Source: Lachnospiraceae bacterium (GTDB taxonomy: Bacteria; Bacillota; Clostridia; Lachnospirales; Lachnospiraceae). From it: 64,000 nucleotides of DNA. The DNA is taken from contig SVFN01000008.1 in NCBI GenBank assembly GCA_015056815.1, forward strand, positions 62,001 through 126,000, given 5' to 3'. The notes below the pieces were generated by a model. The model was not told the DNA's origin, made no database searches, and was given only the letters and a program-made list of their open reading frames with translations. Made by a program: the position numbers and the translations under genes. Below, piece after piece: positions 1 through 8,269 of the stretch (its first letter is position 1; each line of letters starts with the position of its first letter).

Positions 1-364
1 CAACCATGTTCTGATTCGTTGCTTCTGCCAGGGCATCTTCCACCCAGGCATCAGATTCTCCACCGACATAGATAAAAAGGTCACAGCTTGCGATCTTCAT
101 AATATCCTGTGCGGTCGGCTGAAAGCTGTGCAGATCGACACCGTTATCCAAAAGCATCGTGACTTCTGCATTTTCCGCCTCGTCCCCTAATATATTTAAT
201 ACCCAGTCATATTCCGGAAAGATCGTCGTAACAACCTGTAGTTTCCCATCATCGGCAGACTGCGCACTCTCTCCTGTCTTTTCTTCCGCGGACGCCTGTC
301 CACAGCCCGTCAGACTCCCGACCATCAATGTAAGAGCCATCATCATGGCTACGATTTTCTTCAT
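1..364 (-). CDS. znuA: ZnuA-like metal ABC transporter substrate-binding lipoprotein (partial)
   Basis: Only the N-terminal 121 codons are in the window; the gene runs off the left edge. The start at 364 follows a strong AGGAGG ribosome site. The N-terminus is a lipoprotein signal: a basic MKK start, a hydrophobic core, then LTGCG, so the mature protein would be lipid-anchored at its cysteine. After an Asp/Glu/Ser-rich linker comes VVTTIFPEYDW, typical of the start of cluster A-1 (ZnuA/MntA/TroA) binding proteins. VDLHSFQPT supplies the first metal-ligand histidine of that family. It would bind a divalent metal, probably zinc, outside the membrane and pass it to an ABC permease not seen here. 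It follows the Fur-family regulator (854-1279) and a small membrane protein (488-808) on the same strand, so it is probably in their operon. Zinc over manganese is inferred from this context. Confidence 0.85.
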   Translation of the reverse strand, partial: MKKIVAMMMALTLMVGSLTGCGQASAEEKTGESAQSADDGKLQVVTTIFPEYDWVLNILGDEAENAEVTMLLDNGVDLHSFQPTAQDIMKIASCDLFIYVGGESDAWVEDALAEATNQNMV

Positions 365-487
365 ATTTAAATCCTCCTGTTCATTTCTCAGCCAGTTCCC
401 AAATGAATTGACCTTTCTGCAATCTCCTGTCCCTTTGATCTGCGCCAATCTGCGGATTTTCTCCGCTTACCGGCGTTCCTGTCCGCT

Positions 488-808
488 TCAGGGATTCAGC
501 CGTACCTTCCACGTAATCAGATCTGCCGGCACACAGCCCGGCATAACTGCCTGCACTCCTGTGTCGGTCAACAGCAGGATACTCAAAAGCACTGCGATTA
601 CTTCAACCGCACTGTCCATATGCCGCAGCGATTTCTCATACTGTAAAAGTATGGCACAGACCGGACAGTTCCCGCCACAGCACTCATGCCTGATCTCTTT
701 TGCTTCAAAATAACCAAAGAGCAGGATTACAACAACGAAAAACAGAACCAGAAAAAATGACAAAAACCGCTTTCTGTCTCCAACATATTTTTTGAAATTT
801 TCCGCCAT
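488..808 (-). CDS. Small Cys-rich two-helix membrane protein, unknown function
   Basis: A 106-residue protein with a good ribosome site (GGAGG, 8 nt from ATG). It has one hydrophobic helix near residues 15-34 (FLSFFLVLFFVVVILLFGYF) and a second near 70-90. Between them lies a compact His/Cys cluster, HECCGGNCPVC, which looks able to bind a metal. I do not recognise a named family. From memory, small membrane proteins with a similar H-C-x-C pattern occur beside Fur and ZnuA genes in Clostridia, but that is recollection and not a search. Lying between a Fur-family regulator and a ZnuA-like lipoprotein, it may be an accessory to metal uptake or sensing. The gap to znuA is 123 nt, in which I see no clear terminator. 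Confidence 0.75.
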   Translation of the reverse strand: MAENFKKYVGDRKRFLSFFLVLFFVVVILLFGYFEAKEIRHECCGGNCPVCAILLQYEKSLRHMDSAVEVIAVLLSILLLTDTGVQAVMPGCVPADLITWKVRLNP

Positions 809-853
809 TTTCCTGTCCTCCCTTCTCCCGGTTTTCAGACTTCTTTCCCGATT

Positions 854-1279
854 TTATTCCTGATGGCTGCCGCATTCTTCGCACAGTCCGTAAAAAACGG
901 TCCGCATCGGATCCAGCGTAAATCTGTGATGTCCCCACAGATGTTCCTGTATCGCCAGAAACTCCTCGCAGTGCATATGGATCAGCTTGCCGCATTTCTC
1001 ACATTTGCAGTGGAAGCACACCTCGCCGCATTTTTCCTCATTCTTATTAATGTATTCAAAACACGCCGGACTATTCCCGTCGATGATATACTTGTTCACA
1101 AGGCCTTCCTCTACCAGCCTCTCCAGATGGCGGTAGACCGTCGTCTGTCCGATGGAAGCGCCCTTACTCTTAAAATGCGCACAGACATCATTGACCGTGA
1201 TATGCGCTCCCGGAACGGTCTCCAGGTACCCTAAAAGCTCCTCCTGCTGTTTTGTCTTATATTTCCCCTTTGTACTCAT
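854..1279 (-). CDS. Fur-family metalloregulator, probably zinc-type (Zur)
   Basis: A 141-residue Fur-superfamily repressor. Residues about 1-80 form the winged helix, with the typical recognition segment IGQTTVYRHLERLVEEGLV. The C-terminal dimerisation domain carries many ligands: a histidine and cysteines in CFHCKCEKCG, HMH, HHRF and the final CEECG. The two CxxC pairs (CEKC and CEEC) match the structural zinc site of Fur, Zur and PerR proteins. Two Fur-type inverted repeats lie in its own upstream region (1348-1362 and 1411-1433), so autoregulation is likely. The downstream ZnuA-like gene on the same strand points to zinc as the signal. PerR or iron-Fur remain possible, since sequence alone does not separate these subfamilies reliably. 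Confidence 0.88.
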   Translation of the reverse strand: MSTKGKYKTKQQEELLGYLETVPGAHITVNDVCAHFKSKGASIGQTTVYRHLERLVEEGLVNKYIIDGNSPACFEYINKNEEKCGEVCFHCKCEKCGKLIHMHCEEFLAIQEHLWGHHRFTLDPMRTVFYGLCEECGSHQE

Positions 1280-1347
1280 ATGCCTTCATCACCCATTCCT
1301 TCACACTTTTTGGCAAGCATACGCTTAAAACGTTATCTCTTTCAATT

Positions 1348-1362
1348 TGAAAATCATTTTCA
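1348..1362 (-). promoter_or_regulatory. Fur/Zur-type operator box 1
   Basis: A perfect 7-1-7 inverted repeat, TGAAAATCATTTTCA on the plus strand. This is the geometry of Fur, Zur and PerR boxes in Firmicutes. It lies about 10 nt downstream of the expected start of transcription of the fur-znuA operon, where bound repressor would block RNA polymerase. Confidence 0.75.
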
Positions 1363-1379
1363 TATTCGAAGTGTCCTCT

Positions 1380-1408
1380 ATTCTACACTTCTCTCCGGAT
1401 TCTGTCAA
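1380..1408 (-). promoter_or_regulatory. Promoter of the Fur-regulated metal uptake operon
   Basis: Read on the minus strand: -35 TTGACA at 1403-1408, a 17-nt spacer, and -10 TAGAAT at 1380-1385. The -35 matches the sigma-A consensus exactly. The two Fur-type boxes sit on either side of this promoter. Confidence 0.75.
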
Positions 1409-1410
1409 GT

Positions 1411-1433
1411 AATTTGAAAATGTTTTTCAAATT
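1411..1433 (-). promoter_or_regulatory. Fur/Zur-type operator box 2
   Basis: Perfect 10-bp arms AATTTGAAAA (1411-1420) and TTTTCAAATT (1424-1433) around a 3-nt centre. The core also reads as a 7-1-7 Fur box with one mismatch. It lies directly upstream of the -35 of the operon promoter. Confidence 0.7.
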
Positions 1434-1472
1434 AAAAACAGGCATTCCGGTTTCTCCCAAAATGCCTGTCCA
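1433..1472 (-). terminator. Intrinsic terminator after the cytidylate kinase-like gene
   Basis: Nine-base arms ACAGGCATT and AATGCCTGT (1438-1446 and 1461-1469). On the minus strand the stem is followed by TTTTTAATT. It is also followed by a T-rich run on the plus strand. Confidence 0.75.
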
Positions 1473-1484
1473 TTTTTTATAGTT

Positions 1485-2081
1485 CTATACATTACGTCTT
1501 CTGTCAATATAATCCTTCAGCACGGCAACTGTGCCCTCGATCCCAAGCTTACTGCTGTTAATGGAAATGTCATAGTTTCTGGAATCGCCCCATTTTCCCT
1601 CGCAGTAGCTGTTATGGTAGCGGCGGCGCTTCATATCCTTGTCACAGATAAACCGTTCCGCCATACTTTCCTCCATATCAAAAAGCTCCATGATGCGCTC
1701 CACTTTGTTCTGCTTGTCCCCCAGAATAAACATGGAGATCATACAGTCATACTCCCTGAGCACATCTTCACTGCACCGTCCGACTACTACAAAAGAATCA
1801 CCCTTCGCCGCTCTTTTTTGCAGGTAATCGAACTGGAGCAGGGACACATTTTCCTCCGGGGCACTGCTAAACCCCCGTACTGTCCGTATCCCGAAAAACG
1901 TTTTATGCTTCTCATCGAATTCCCGCAACCGTTCACCGTCCAGTCCGCGCTCCTCGGCGATCTCATCCAGAAGATTATGATCCAATAACGGAATATCATA
2001 AATCCTGGCAAGCTTTTCCGCGATCTCGTGACCACCGCTCCCAAATTCACGCCCTACGGAAATGATCAACTGTTTTCCCAT
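1485..2081 (-). CDS. Cytidylate kinase-like family protein
   Basis: A 198-residue P-loop protein. The N-terminus LIISVGREFGSGGHEIAEKLA replaces the usual GxxGxGK(S/T) loop with GREFGSGG, characteristic of the cytidylate kinase-like family (PF13189). VVVGRCSEDVL and a basic lid region near MKRRRYHNSYCEGKWGDSRNYD (residues about 150-172) also fit. NMP phosphorylation is the family expectation, but these proteins are separate from the essential Cmk and the true substrate is usually untested. It starts 12 nt after the permease gene at 2094-3452, so the two are probably co-transcribed from the promoter near 3492. A terminator follows at 1433-1472. Confidence 0.85.
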   Translation of the reverse strand: MGKQLIISVGREFGSGGHEIAEKLARIYDIPLLDHNLLDEIAEERGLDGERLREFDEKHKTFFGIRTVRGFSSAPEENVSLLQFDYLQKRAAKGDSFVVVGRCSEDVLREYDCMISMFILGDKQNKVERIMELFDMEESMAERFICDKDMKRRRYHNSYCEGKWGDSRNYDISINSSKLGIEGTVAVLKDYIDRRRNV

Positions 2082-2093
2082 GTTTTTTCCCCC

Positions 2094-3452
2094 TTATAAA
2101 TATCTCGCATAAATGATCAACATAGACATCACAACGACGATCACCGTCGCCGGAACCATTTTCTTACAATACGTACCCCACTTGATGATATGACCTTCCC
2201 TTGCTGCAGTCGCGATTCCCACAACATTGGCAGATGCCCCGATCGGCGTGGCGCTTCCACCGATATCCGTTCCCATGGCAAGTGTCCATGCGAGTACCGG
2301 CAGATCCACTCCGTATGTCGCAGAAAGTGCTTTAATGATCGGTATCATTGTCGTGGCAAACGGAATATTATCTACAAAGGCGCTGGCGATCGCCGACAGC
2401 CAGATAATGATCGCGATCATCAGCTTCGCACTGCCTCCGCTGATCCTGCCGATAAAATCCGCCATCACCGTAAGGATTCCCGTCTGTTCCAGTCCGCCGA
2501 TCACAACAAACAGCCCAATAAAAAAGAATAATGTCTTATAATCCACCTTTTTCAAAATCCCCGGCGCATGCCTTCCTGCCGCCAGAAGCGTCACAACAGC
2601 AGCCACCACACCGATGGTGGAAACGGTCAGTCCGGTCATGGAATGGGTGACCAGCAAAACGACCACTCCCAAAAAGATCAGACTGCTGATCATGAACCCT
2701 TTCCGGTCCGTGATCGTTGATTCCGGATCCGGAAGTGCAGAATGGTCTGTGACCTGATGCGCAGCCGCCTCTGTCAGTTCTTTTCGGAATGTCAGATAAA
2801 AATAGGCAAGCACCGCAAGGAATGCCAAAAATGCGATGAATCCCGTATGAGTCAGAAAATCTGTAAAGGAATATCCTAGCGATGTCCCGATGATGATATT
2901 GGGCGGATCGCCACACATTGTGGCCGAACCACCCAGATTGGCGCAAAATATCTCCGACAGGATCATGGGGACCGGATCAAACTGCAAAAGCTGTGACAGC
3001 TCGATCGTGACTGCGGATAAGAACAGGATCACGGTAATACTGTCGATAAACATCGACAAAAGTGTCGACAACAGCATAAAGGTCACAAAAAGCGGTATGA
3101 TCCGATACTTTACAAGCCTCGCGATCTTCATACACAGCCACCGGAAAAATCCGACTCTTGCCATGCCTTCCACCATGACCATCATCCCAAAGATAAAGGT
3201 AATGGTCTCCCAGTTGATTCCTCCGCTGCCGCCTGTCTCGCTCCCTGACACATACCAGAAATCCGATCGGAAAAAGCTTCCCAGATTAAGTGTCTCCCAG
3301 ACTGCTGTCAGACTATGCATACCGATTCCAAAAACAAATACGATCGTCAGCACAGCGCAGCCACAGGAAATCACTTGTCTCTCTACGATCTCTGTCAGGA
3401 TCAATACAAACATCGACACAAAAATAACCCCTGCAAAAATTTGTGCTAACAT
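2094..3452 (-). CDS. SLC13/ArsB/NhaD-type (ion transporter superfamily) permease
   Basis: A 452-residue polytopic membrane protein with about 11-12 hydrophobic segments. Family-typical sequences occur in both halves: CANLGGSATMCGDPPNIIIG near residue 170 and GTDIGGSATPIGASANVVG near residue 395. These are the paired re-entrant loop motifs of the ArsB/CitM/NhaD group. Likely cargo is an anion such as arsenite or a dicarboxylate, or Na+/H+ exchange; sequence does not decide. WETITFIFGMMVMVEGMARVGFF near residue 75 is also common in this group. It is first in a two-gene unit with the cytidylate kinase-like gene and has its own sigma-A promoter at 3492-3520. Confidence 0.85.
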   Translation of the reverse strand: MLAQIFAGVIFVSMFVLILTEIVERQVISCGCAVLTIVFVFGIGMHSLTAVWETLNLGSFFRSDFWYVSGSETGGSGGINWETITFIFGMMVMVEGMARVGFFRWLCMKIARLVKYRIIPLFVTFMLLSTLLSMFIDSITVILFLSAVTIELSQLLQFDPVPMILSEIFCANLGGSATMCGDPPNIIIGTSLGYSFTDFLTHTGFIAFLAFLAVLAYFYLTFRKELTEAAAHQVTDHSALPDPESTITDRKGFMISSLIFLGVVVLLVTHSMTGLTVSTIGVVAAVVTLLAAGRHAPGILKKVDYKTLFFFIGLFVVIGGLEQTGILTVMADFIGRISGGSAKLMIAIIIWLSAIASAFVDNIPFATTMIPIIKALSATYGVDLPVLAWTLAMGTDIGGSATPIGASANVVGIATAAREGHIIKWGTYCKKMVPATVIVVVMSMLIIYARYL

Positions 3453-3491
3453 AATGACGCCTCTTTTCTATCCACGTTTTTGATCCCCCTC

Positions 3492-3520
3492 ATTATAGGA
3501 TTTATTTTGCCAAAACTCAA
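3492..3520 (-). promoter_or_regulatory. Promoter of the permease operon
   Basis: On the minus strand: -35 TTGAGT at 3515-3520, a 17-nt spacer, and -10 TATAAT at 3492-3497. This lies 40 nt upstream of the permease start codon. Confidence 0.7.
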
Positions 3521-3540
3521 CCCCCCAACAATACTTTCCG

Positions 3541-4029
3541 TCATTCCCATCTTCTCGCCCCGAGAATGTGCAGGCAGCGGACATCCTCATACTCATAGCT
3601 GGAAAGCGGTCTAAAAAACGCATCATAGGAATGTGCCGCGATATAGGTTTCTCCGTCCCTTCTTTCCACCACAAGCAGACTGTGATAAAAGCGTTCCCCA
3701 TTTCCAAGCTGGAGCACATCACCCACCTTCGCCTCCTGTGCAGGCACCACTTCTCCAAAAGGACCTACACTCCGGTTATTTGTGATAAACCGGTAAAAAA
3801 ATTCCACGCCCGACCAGGCAGGCGCCCTGTCCATGGGGGAACTGTAATACCAGCCGGTATCCGGCGTGTAATTCATCACGGCTCCTCCCGCATAAAGACA
3901 CTGGGATACAAAGCTGGTACAATCACCTCCGATTTCGGAAAAATCATAAAAGGCGGGGTTACGGATATACGCCCACTTCGCCGCATAATCCACCGCCGCC
4001 TGATTGTTGATCTCATATTCTACAAGCAT
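3541..4029 (-). CDS. Putative amidase domain protein (Amidase_6)
   Basis: The open frame extends to 4086, but the best start is the ATG at 4029. It has GGAG six nt upstream, whereas the earlier ATG overlaps the recQ stop and lacks a ribosome site. That gives 162 residues. The sequence matches the putative amidase domain (PF12671): NNQAAVDYAAKWAYIRNPAFYDFSEIG, then GGDCTSFVSQCLYAGG with the presumed catalytic cysteine, and a histidine in FYHSLLVVE. In related spore-formers these domains occur in secreted wall enzymes, but this copy has no signal peptide with the chosen start, so its location is unclear. It lies directly after recQ on the same strand. Confidence 0.8.
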   Translation of the reverse strand: MLVEYEINNQAAVDYAAKWAYIRNPAFYDFSEIGGDCTSFVSQCLYAGGAVMNYTPDTGWYYSSPMDRAPAWSGVEFFYRFITNNRSVGPFGEVVPAQEAKVGDVLQLGNGERFYHSLLVVERRDGETYIAAHSYDAFFRPLSSYEYEDVRCLHILGARRWE

Positions 4030-4082
4030 GGATAACTCCATCTTTTTTATCAATATATGTAAGAATCGGATTTTGTTGTATA

Positions 4083-6437
4083 TCACGCCTTCACATAATG
4101 CTCCACGATCATTTTTTGTACACCGGGCGGATACATTAACAGGTCATACTCGATTCCGCCCTTTCCCACCTTGTGGATCGTCTGTATGCCAAGTTCTTCG
4201 CCCTTTTTCGTGGATACTTTGACATAAGTCCTGCCGGACTTTTCCATTCTGGTCAGCCCTTCTTTTGTCAGAAAACTCCAAATATCCTTCGTATCCGCTT
4301 TCTTTGCATCCGACGCGCTGCAGATCCTGTCCAGTTCCTCTTTGATACTGCTCATATAATACAGATCCGCATACTCAAACTCCTCTACATCCTGCGGCTT
4401 CAGATAAAAATCCGCCTTACGGCTCTTTTGCGGACTTTTCTTTTTCTGTCTGGCACTGTAGATCATTTCGTCATACTCATCACGGTGGCTGCCCAAAAAA
4501 GAGACTTCGTCGGCTGCCCTGCCCTCTTCTCCATAGCCTGTATAAAAATCCGGATACTCTTTGCGTCCGGGCTTTTCTTCTTCCACGTTCATGCTAAGAA
4601 GCGATCCCGGATGTTCGGCCAGATACTCCTCGATCCCCTCCAAAAATCTCTGTCCGTATTTTTCACATTTATTCCTGCCCACGCCGGACACATTTAACAG
4701 TTCTTCCTCATCCCGCGGGAGCTTTACACACATGTCGATCAAGGTCTTATCGTTAAAAACGATATATGGCGGCACCGATTCTTCTCTTGCGATGGAAAGC
4801 CGCAGCCCCCGCAGTTTCTCAAACAGCGCATAGCCCGCTCCGGTAAGGGAATCCGTGCTCTTTTTGAATCTGGCAGGCTTTTTCTTATCTTCTTCCGCTT
4901 CCTCGTGCATCCGCACAAAGACCTTCGCATCTTCTGCCTTCAGCGGCGCGATATCTCCCAACTGCAAAACACTGTACTTTCCTTCCGTCTGGATCAGATA
5001 CCCGTCCAGTATCATCTGGTGGATCAGGATACGGATCGCGGCTTCATTGCAGTCACTTAATGCCCCGTAGGATTTGTATCTGATCGTTCCCAGTTCCCGC
5101 AGTCTGGCGCGGTTCGCTCCGCTTAATGTCCCCAATACAATCGAAAGACCGTATCTTCCTCTTGTCTCTGCCACACAGTTGATCACCCATTTCGCCTCAA
5201 AAGTCATATCCACTTCCTTATAATGCCTGTGGCAGTTCCCGCAATGATCACAGGCGACTCCGGTCTTTTCCCCGAAATATGCCAGAATATAATTGCGCAG
5301 GCATTCCGTCGTCCTGCAGTAATTCTCCATCACCTGCAGTCTGTGGATATCTCTCTGACGAATTAACTCGATATTCTCCTCCTCCACCTCGGTGAAATCT
5401 TTCTTTTCCAAAAGGAATCTGGCGATCATCACATCCTGTGGTGAAAAAAGCAGAATGCAACGTGAAGCCTCACCGTCTCTGCCCGCACGCCCCGCCTCCT
5501 GATAGTAATTCTCCATACTCTGGGGCATATTATAATGAATGACATAGCGCACGTTGGACTTGTCGATTCCCATGCCAAAAGCGTTCGTCGCCACGATGAC
5601 CGGAGTCCTGTCATAAATGAAATCGTCCTGACTTTTTTTGCGCTCCTCGTTATTCATACCGGCGTGATACCTTGTCACCGCGACTCCCTTTTTAAACAGC
5701 AATTCAAAAAGAGCATCCACGTTTTTGCGCGTGGCACAGTAAATGATCCCGCTCTCGTCCGCGTGTTCTGCCACATACTCTGACACATAGTCGTCTTTCC
5801 GTCTGGTCGTTTCCACCTGATAATACAAGTTCTCCCGGTCAAACCCGGTCACAACCACATTGGGATCCTGTAATTTAAGCGTACAGAGAATATCCTCCTT
5901 TACCTCCTGTGTTGCTGTCGCCGTGAAGGCACTGACGATCGGACGTCTGGCAAGCTCTTCCACGAACTGTGTGATCCTGACATAGCTCGGTCTGAAGTCC
6001 TGTCCCCACTGGGAAATGCAGTGCGCCTCGTCCACCGTCACCATGGAAATATCCGCGTGCTTTGCAAACCACAAAAACTGACTGCTCTCCAAGCGCTCCG
6101 GCGCCACATAAATGATCTTAAACCGTCCCTGCGCCGCAAGCTCCAATGCATAAGAAACCTGTGCTTCCGTCAGGGAAGAATTGATATAAGCCGCATGGAT
6201 CCCAGCCTCGTTCAATGCCTTTACCTGATCCTGCATCAAAGAAATCAATGGTGAGATCACCAATGTGATCCCAGAAAGCATCAAAGCCGGTACCTGATAG
6301 CAGATGGATTTCCCTGCCCCCGTAGGCATAATGGCAAGCGCATCCTGTCCGGAAAGGATCGTTTCTACGATCTGCTCCTGACCGCTCCGAAAGGAGGGAT
6401 ACCCAAAATAGTATTTTAATGTCTGTTGTGCATTCAT
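4083..6437 (-). CDS. recQ: ATP-dependent DNA helicase RecQ
   Basis: A 784-residue RecQ-family 3'-5' helicase for recombinational repair. The start at 6437 has AGGAG ten nt upstream; an ATG 21 nt earlier lacks one. Motifs in order: Walker A MPTGAGKSICYQVP, the DEAH box VDEAHCISQWGQDFRPSY, SAFTATAT, GIIYCATRK, GMGIDKSNVRYVIH, and QEAGRAGRDGE. The RecQ zinc-binding Cys set follows (CLRNYILAYFG and CDHCGNC). An HRDC domain lies near residues 520-600 (IVFNDKTLIDMCVKLPRDEEELLNVSGVG). A further winged-helix-like tail of about 190 residues makes it longer than E. coli RecQ (about 610). The tail resembles the C-terminal helix-turn-helix extension of some Firmicutes RecQ proteins. Confidence 0.95.
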   Translation of the reverse strand: MNAQQTLKYYFGYPSFRSGQEQIVETILSGQDALAIMPTGAGKSICYQVPALMLSGITLVISPLISLMQDQVKALNEAGIHAAYINSSLTEAQVSYALELAAQGRFKIIYVAPERLESSQFLWFAKHADISMVTVDEAHCISQWGQDFRPSYVRITQFVEELARRPIVSAFTATATQEVKEDILCTLKLQDPNVVVTGFDRENLYYQVETTRRKDDYVSEYVAEHADESGIIYCATRKNVDALFELLFKKGVAVTRYHAGMNNEERKKSQDDFIYDRTPVIVATNAFGMGIDKSNVRYVIHYNMPQSMENYYQEAGRAGRDGEASRCILLFSPQDVMIARFLLEKKDFTEVEEENIELIRQRDIHRLQVMENYCRTTECLRNYILAYFGEKTGVACDHCGNCHRHYKEVDMTFEAKWVINCVAETRGRYGLSIVLGTLSGANRARLRELGTIRYKSYGALSDCNEAAIRILIHQMILDGYLIQTEGKYSVLQLGDIAPLKAEDAKVFVRMHEEAEEDKKKPARFKKSTDSLTGAGYALFEKLRGLRLSIAREESVPPYIVFNDKTLIDMCVKLPRDEEELLNVSGVGRNKCEKYGQRFLEGIEEYLAEHPGSLLSMNVEEEKPGRKEYPDFYTGYGEEGRAADEVSFLGSHRDEYDEMIYSARQKKKSPQKSRKADFYLKPQDVEEFEYADLYYMSSIKEELDRICSASDAKKADTKDIWSFLTKEGLTRMEKSGRTYVKVSTKKGEELGIQTIHKVGKGGIEYDLLMYPPGVQKMIVEHYVKA

Positions 6438-6689
6438 GCTCTTTCGTCTCCTGTTCATGCTCTGTCAGTCATGAACCCATGTCCACGACCGCGCTTCGCC
6501 GATTTCGCGCATTGATTTCTTTTTGACAGCTGACGCCGATTATAACAGATAGGATATTCAGATCTTACAAAACCATCGGATCTTATCAGATGATCAGATA
6601 TCTATGGGATCACAGTCTTTACCGAAACTGTAATCCCATATCATAATGACTTAAAATATGCTCAAAAGAATTGTGGCTTCCTATACCAT

Positions 6690-7328
6690 TCAAAGAGTGG
6701 AATAACCAAAACCGTTGCAGATCGCGTCTACCGCTACGCCCTGTCTGCAAAGCGGGCAGCTCTCAGATGCATAGCTTGCATAATCCGGCAGATCGCGATT
6801 GGAATAAAGCGCTCTGATCGGAATGTTGTTGATCTTAGTCGCCACGGAAAAGATCGCGGAGATCCCGACAATCTCGCCCTTATAAAAATTCACGGAGCTC
6901 ACTGCACTCTGGAGTGTCGCACCGGTCGTCGCCGTATCGATCAGGATCAATACCTTCTTGCCACGTATCATGTGCTGATTGTTCTCCCTGAACATCATCT
7001 GTCCGCTGGCATTGTACTCCGGTGAGGTAATATACATCGTCTGATGGGAATTGGCGGAAATAACACCCGCTTTCGTCAACTTGTTTGCCAAATAGGAACC
7101 AACGACTTCCATTCCGTTTAAGCAAAGGATCGTATCGATGACATCCGAAGCCAGATACATCTCAGCCAGTTCCTCTCCGGTCGCTCTCGCCTCACGCTGC
7201 CTTGATTTCATATCGACCAGATCCATGTAATAATTGACATGGGAATTCGGCGTTATGAAATGTCCCGGTATATAACGCAACACCACATCTTTGTTTCTCG
7301 CATAATCAATCTTTTTGTAATCCTGCAT
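6690..7328 (-). CDS. Orotate phosphoribosyltransferase-like protein
   Basis: A 212-residue type I phosphoribosyltransferase fold. The PRPP-binding motif is KKVLILIDTATTGATLQSAV near residues 130-148. The N-terminus FITPNSHVNYYMDLVDMKSRQREA, with a SNxHxxYY-like start, resembles orotate phosphoribosyltransferase homologues. Late cysteines in SESCPLCRQG are unusual for PyrE and suggest a paralogue with another role, perhaps base salvage or regulation. It stands alone: no other pyrimidine gene is nearby. GGGGG lies 8 nt before the ATG. Annotating it as true PyrE would be unsafe. Confidence 0.75.
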   Translation of the reverse strand: MQDYKKIDYARNKDVVLRYIPGHFITPNSHVNYYMDLVDMKSRQREARATGEELAEMYLASDVIDTILCLNGMEVVGSYLANKLTKAGVISANSHQTMYITSPEYNASGQMMFRENNQHMIRGKKVLILIDTATTGATLQSAVSSVNFYKGEIVGISAIFSVATKINNIPIRALYSNRDLPDYASYASESCPLCRQGVAVDAICNGFGYSTL

Positions 7329-7521
7329 AGTGCTAACCCCCTGTTCTGAATCATTATGCTGATTCTTAAAGCTATAGCACTATCATATCACAAAAATGAA
7401 GGTATTGGAAGTAAAAATGTCAAAATTCTTTCTGCAAAAGCGAGTATTTACAGTCAATTTCACCAATAACCTCAAACACCCCTTTACCGGATCATTCTCT
7501 CTGAAAAAGCGGCTGTTCTCA

Positions 7522-8268
7522 CTATGTACGGTTCTCCATAATAACAAGAAGGCTTCCCTGCATAACCTCAATCTGAGCCTTCTCCCCGGTAAATTCATTA
7601 CTGACTCCCAGTGGGAATTCCTTTGTCAGCACTGCATTTTCAAGCGGATACTTCAGATTCCTTAAGGATACCCCTTCTGCCGCATCACCCAGGCAAAATA
7701 CAGATACATACCTGCAGTCTGGCTGTGCGCCTTCCGGAATGATCAGGCAGTCGTTTCGGATCACAGTCAGGGTTTCCCGCTCACCGATCAGATACCCTCT
7801 GCCTCCCTGCTTTGCAATATATTCAAGAGTCTGAACATTGGCAAAGGTATGATCCAGCCTTCCGCCAAGACCGCCATAGATCCGAAATTCCCGGTATCCC
7901 CTTCTTAAGCCTTCCTTCACCGCCAGCATCATATCCGTATCATCTTTTTCCGGCGGGTGGCAAAGGATCTTTTCCTGCGGCAGCATACCGGCTATCCTGC
8001 CGGAAATCCCCTCTTTTTCCGTCTCTGCCTCTTTTTGATCTCCCGCATACTCCTCCGGCGCTTTTTGCGATACATCTTTCAGGGAATCAAAATCTCCCAC
8101 CAGAAGATCCGGCACGATTCCTTTCTTTTGCAGGACTGCCAGTCCTGCGTCCGCAGCGATCACAAATCCCTGCAAAGGATCCGGCAGATCGCATTCCCCA
8201 TATTCTCCTGCACCGAAGATATAGCAGCATCTTTCTGTCACAATTTCTTTCACATCCACACTCATCAC
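7522..8268 (-). CDS. thiN: Thiamine pyrophosphokinase
   Basis: A 248-residue thiamine diphosphokinase making thiamine pyrophosphate from thiamine and ATP. Motifs: FVIAADAGLAVLQKKGIVPDLLVGDFDSL (substrate and metal-binding aspartates), HPPEKDDTDMMLAVKEGLRRGY, and IYGGLGGRLDHTFANVQTL. All three are core signatures of the family. Initiation is either the GTG at 8266-8268 or the ATG at 8263-8265; GGAG in the end of the preceding gene is 10 nt from the GTG. It starts one nt beyond the Rrf2 regulator stop, implying translational coupling. No TPP riboswitch is visible upstream. Confidence 0.93.
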   Translation of the reverse strand: MMSVDVKEIVTERCCYIFGAGEYGECDLPDPLQGFVIAADAGLAVLQKKGIVPDLLVGDFDSLKDVSQKAPEEYAGDQKEAETEKEGISGRIAGMLPQEKILCHPPEKDDTDMMLAVKEGLRRGYREFRIYGGLGGRLDHTFANVQTLEYIAKQGGRGYLIGERETLTVIRNDCLIIPEGAQPDCRYVSVFCLGDAAEGVSLRNLKYPLENAVLTKEFPLGVSNEFTGEKAQIEVMQGSLLVIMENRT

Positions 8269-8269
8269 C

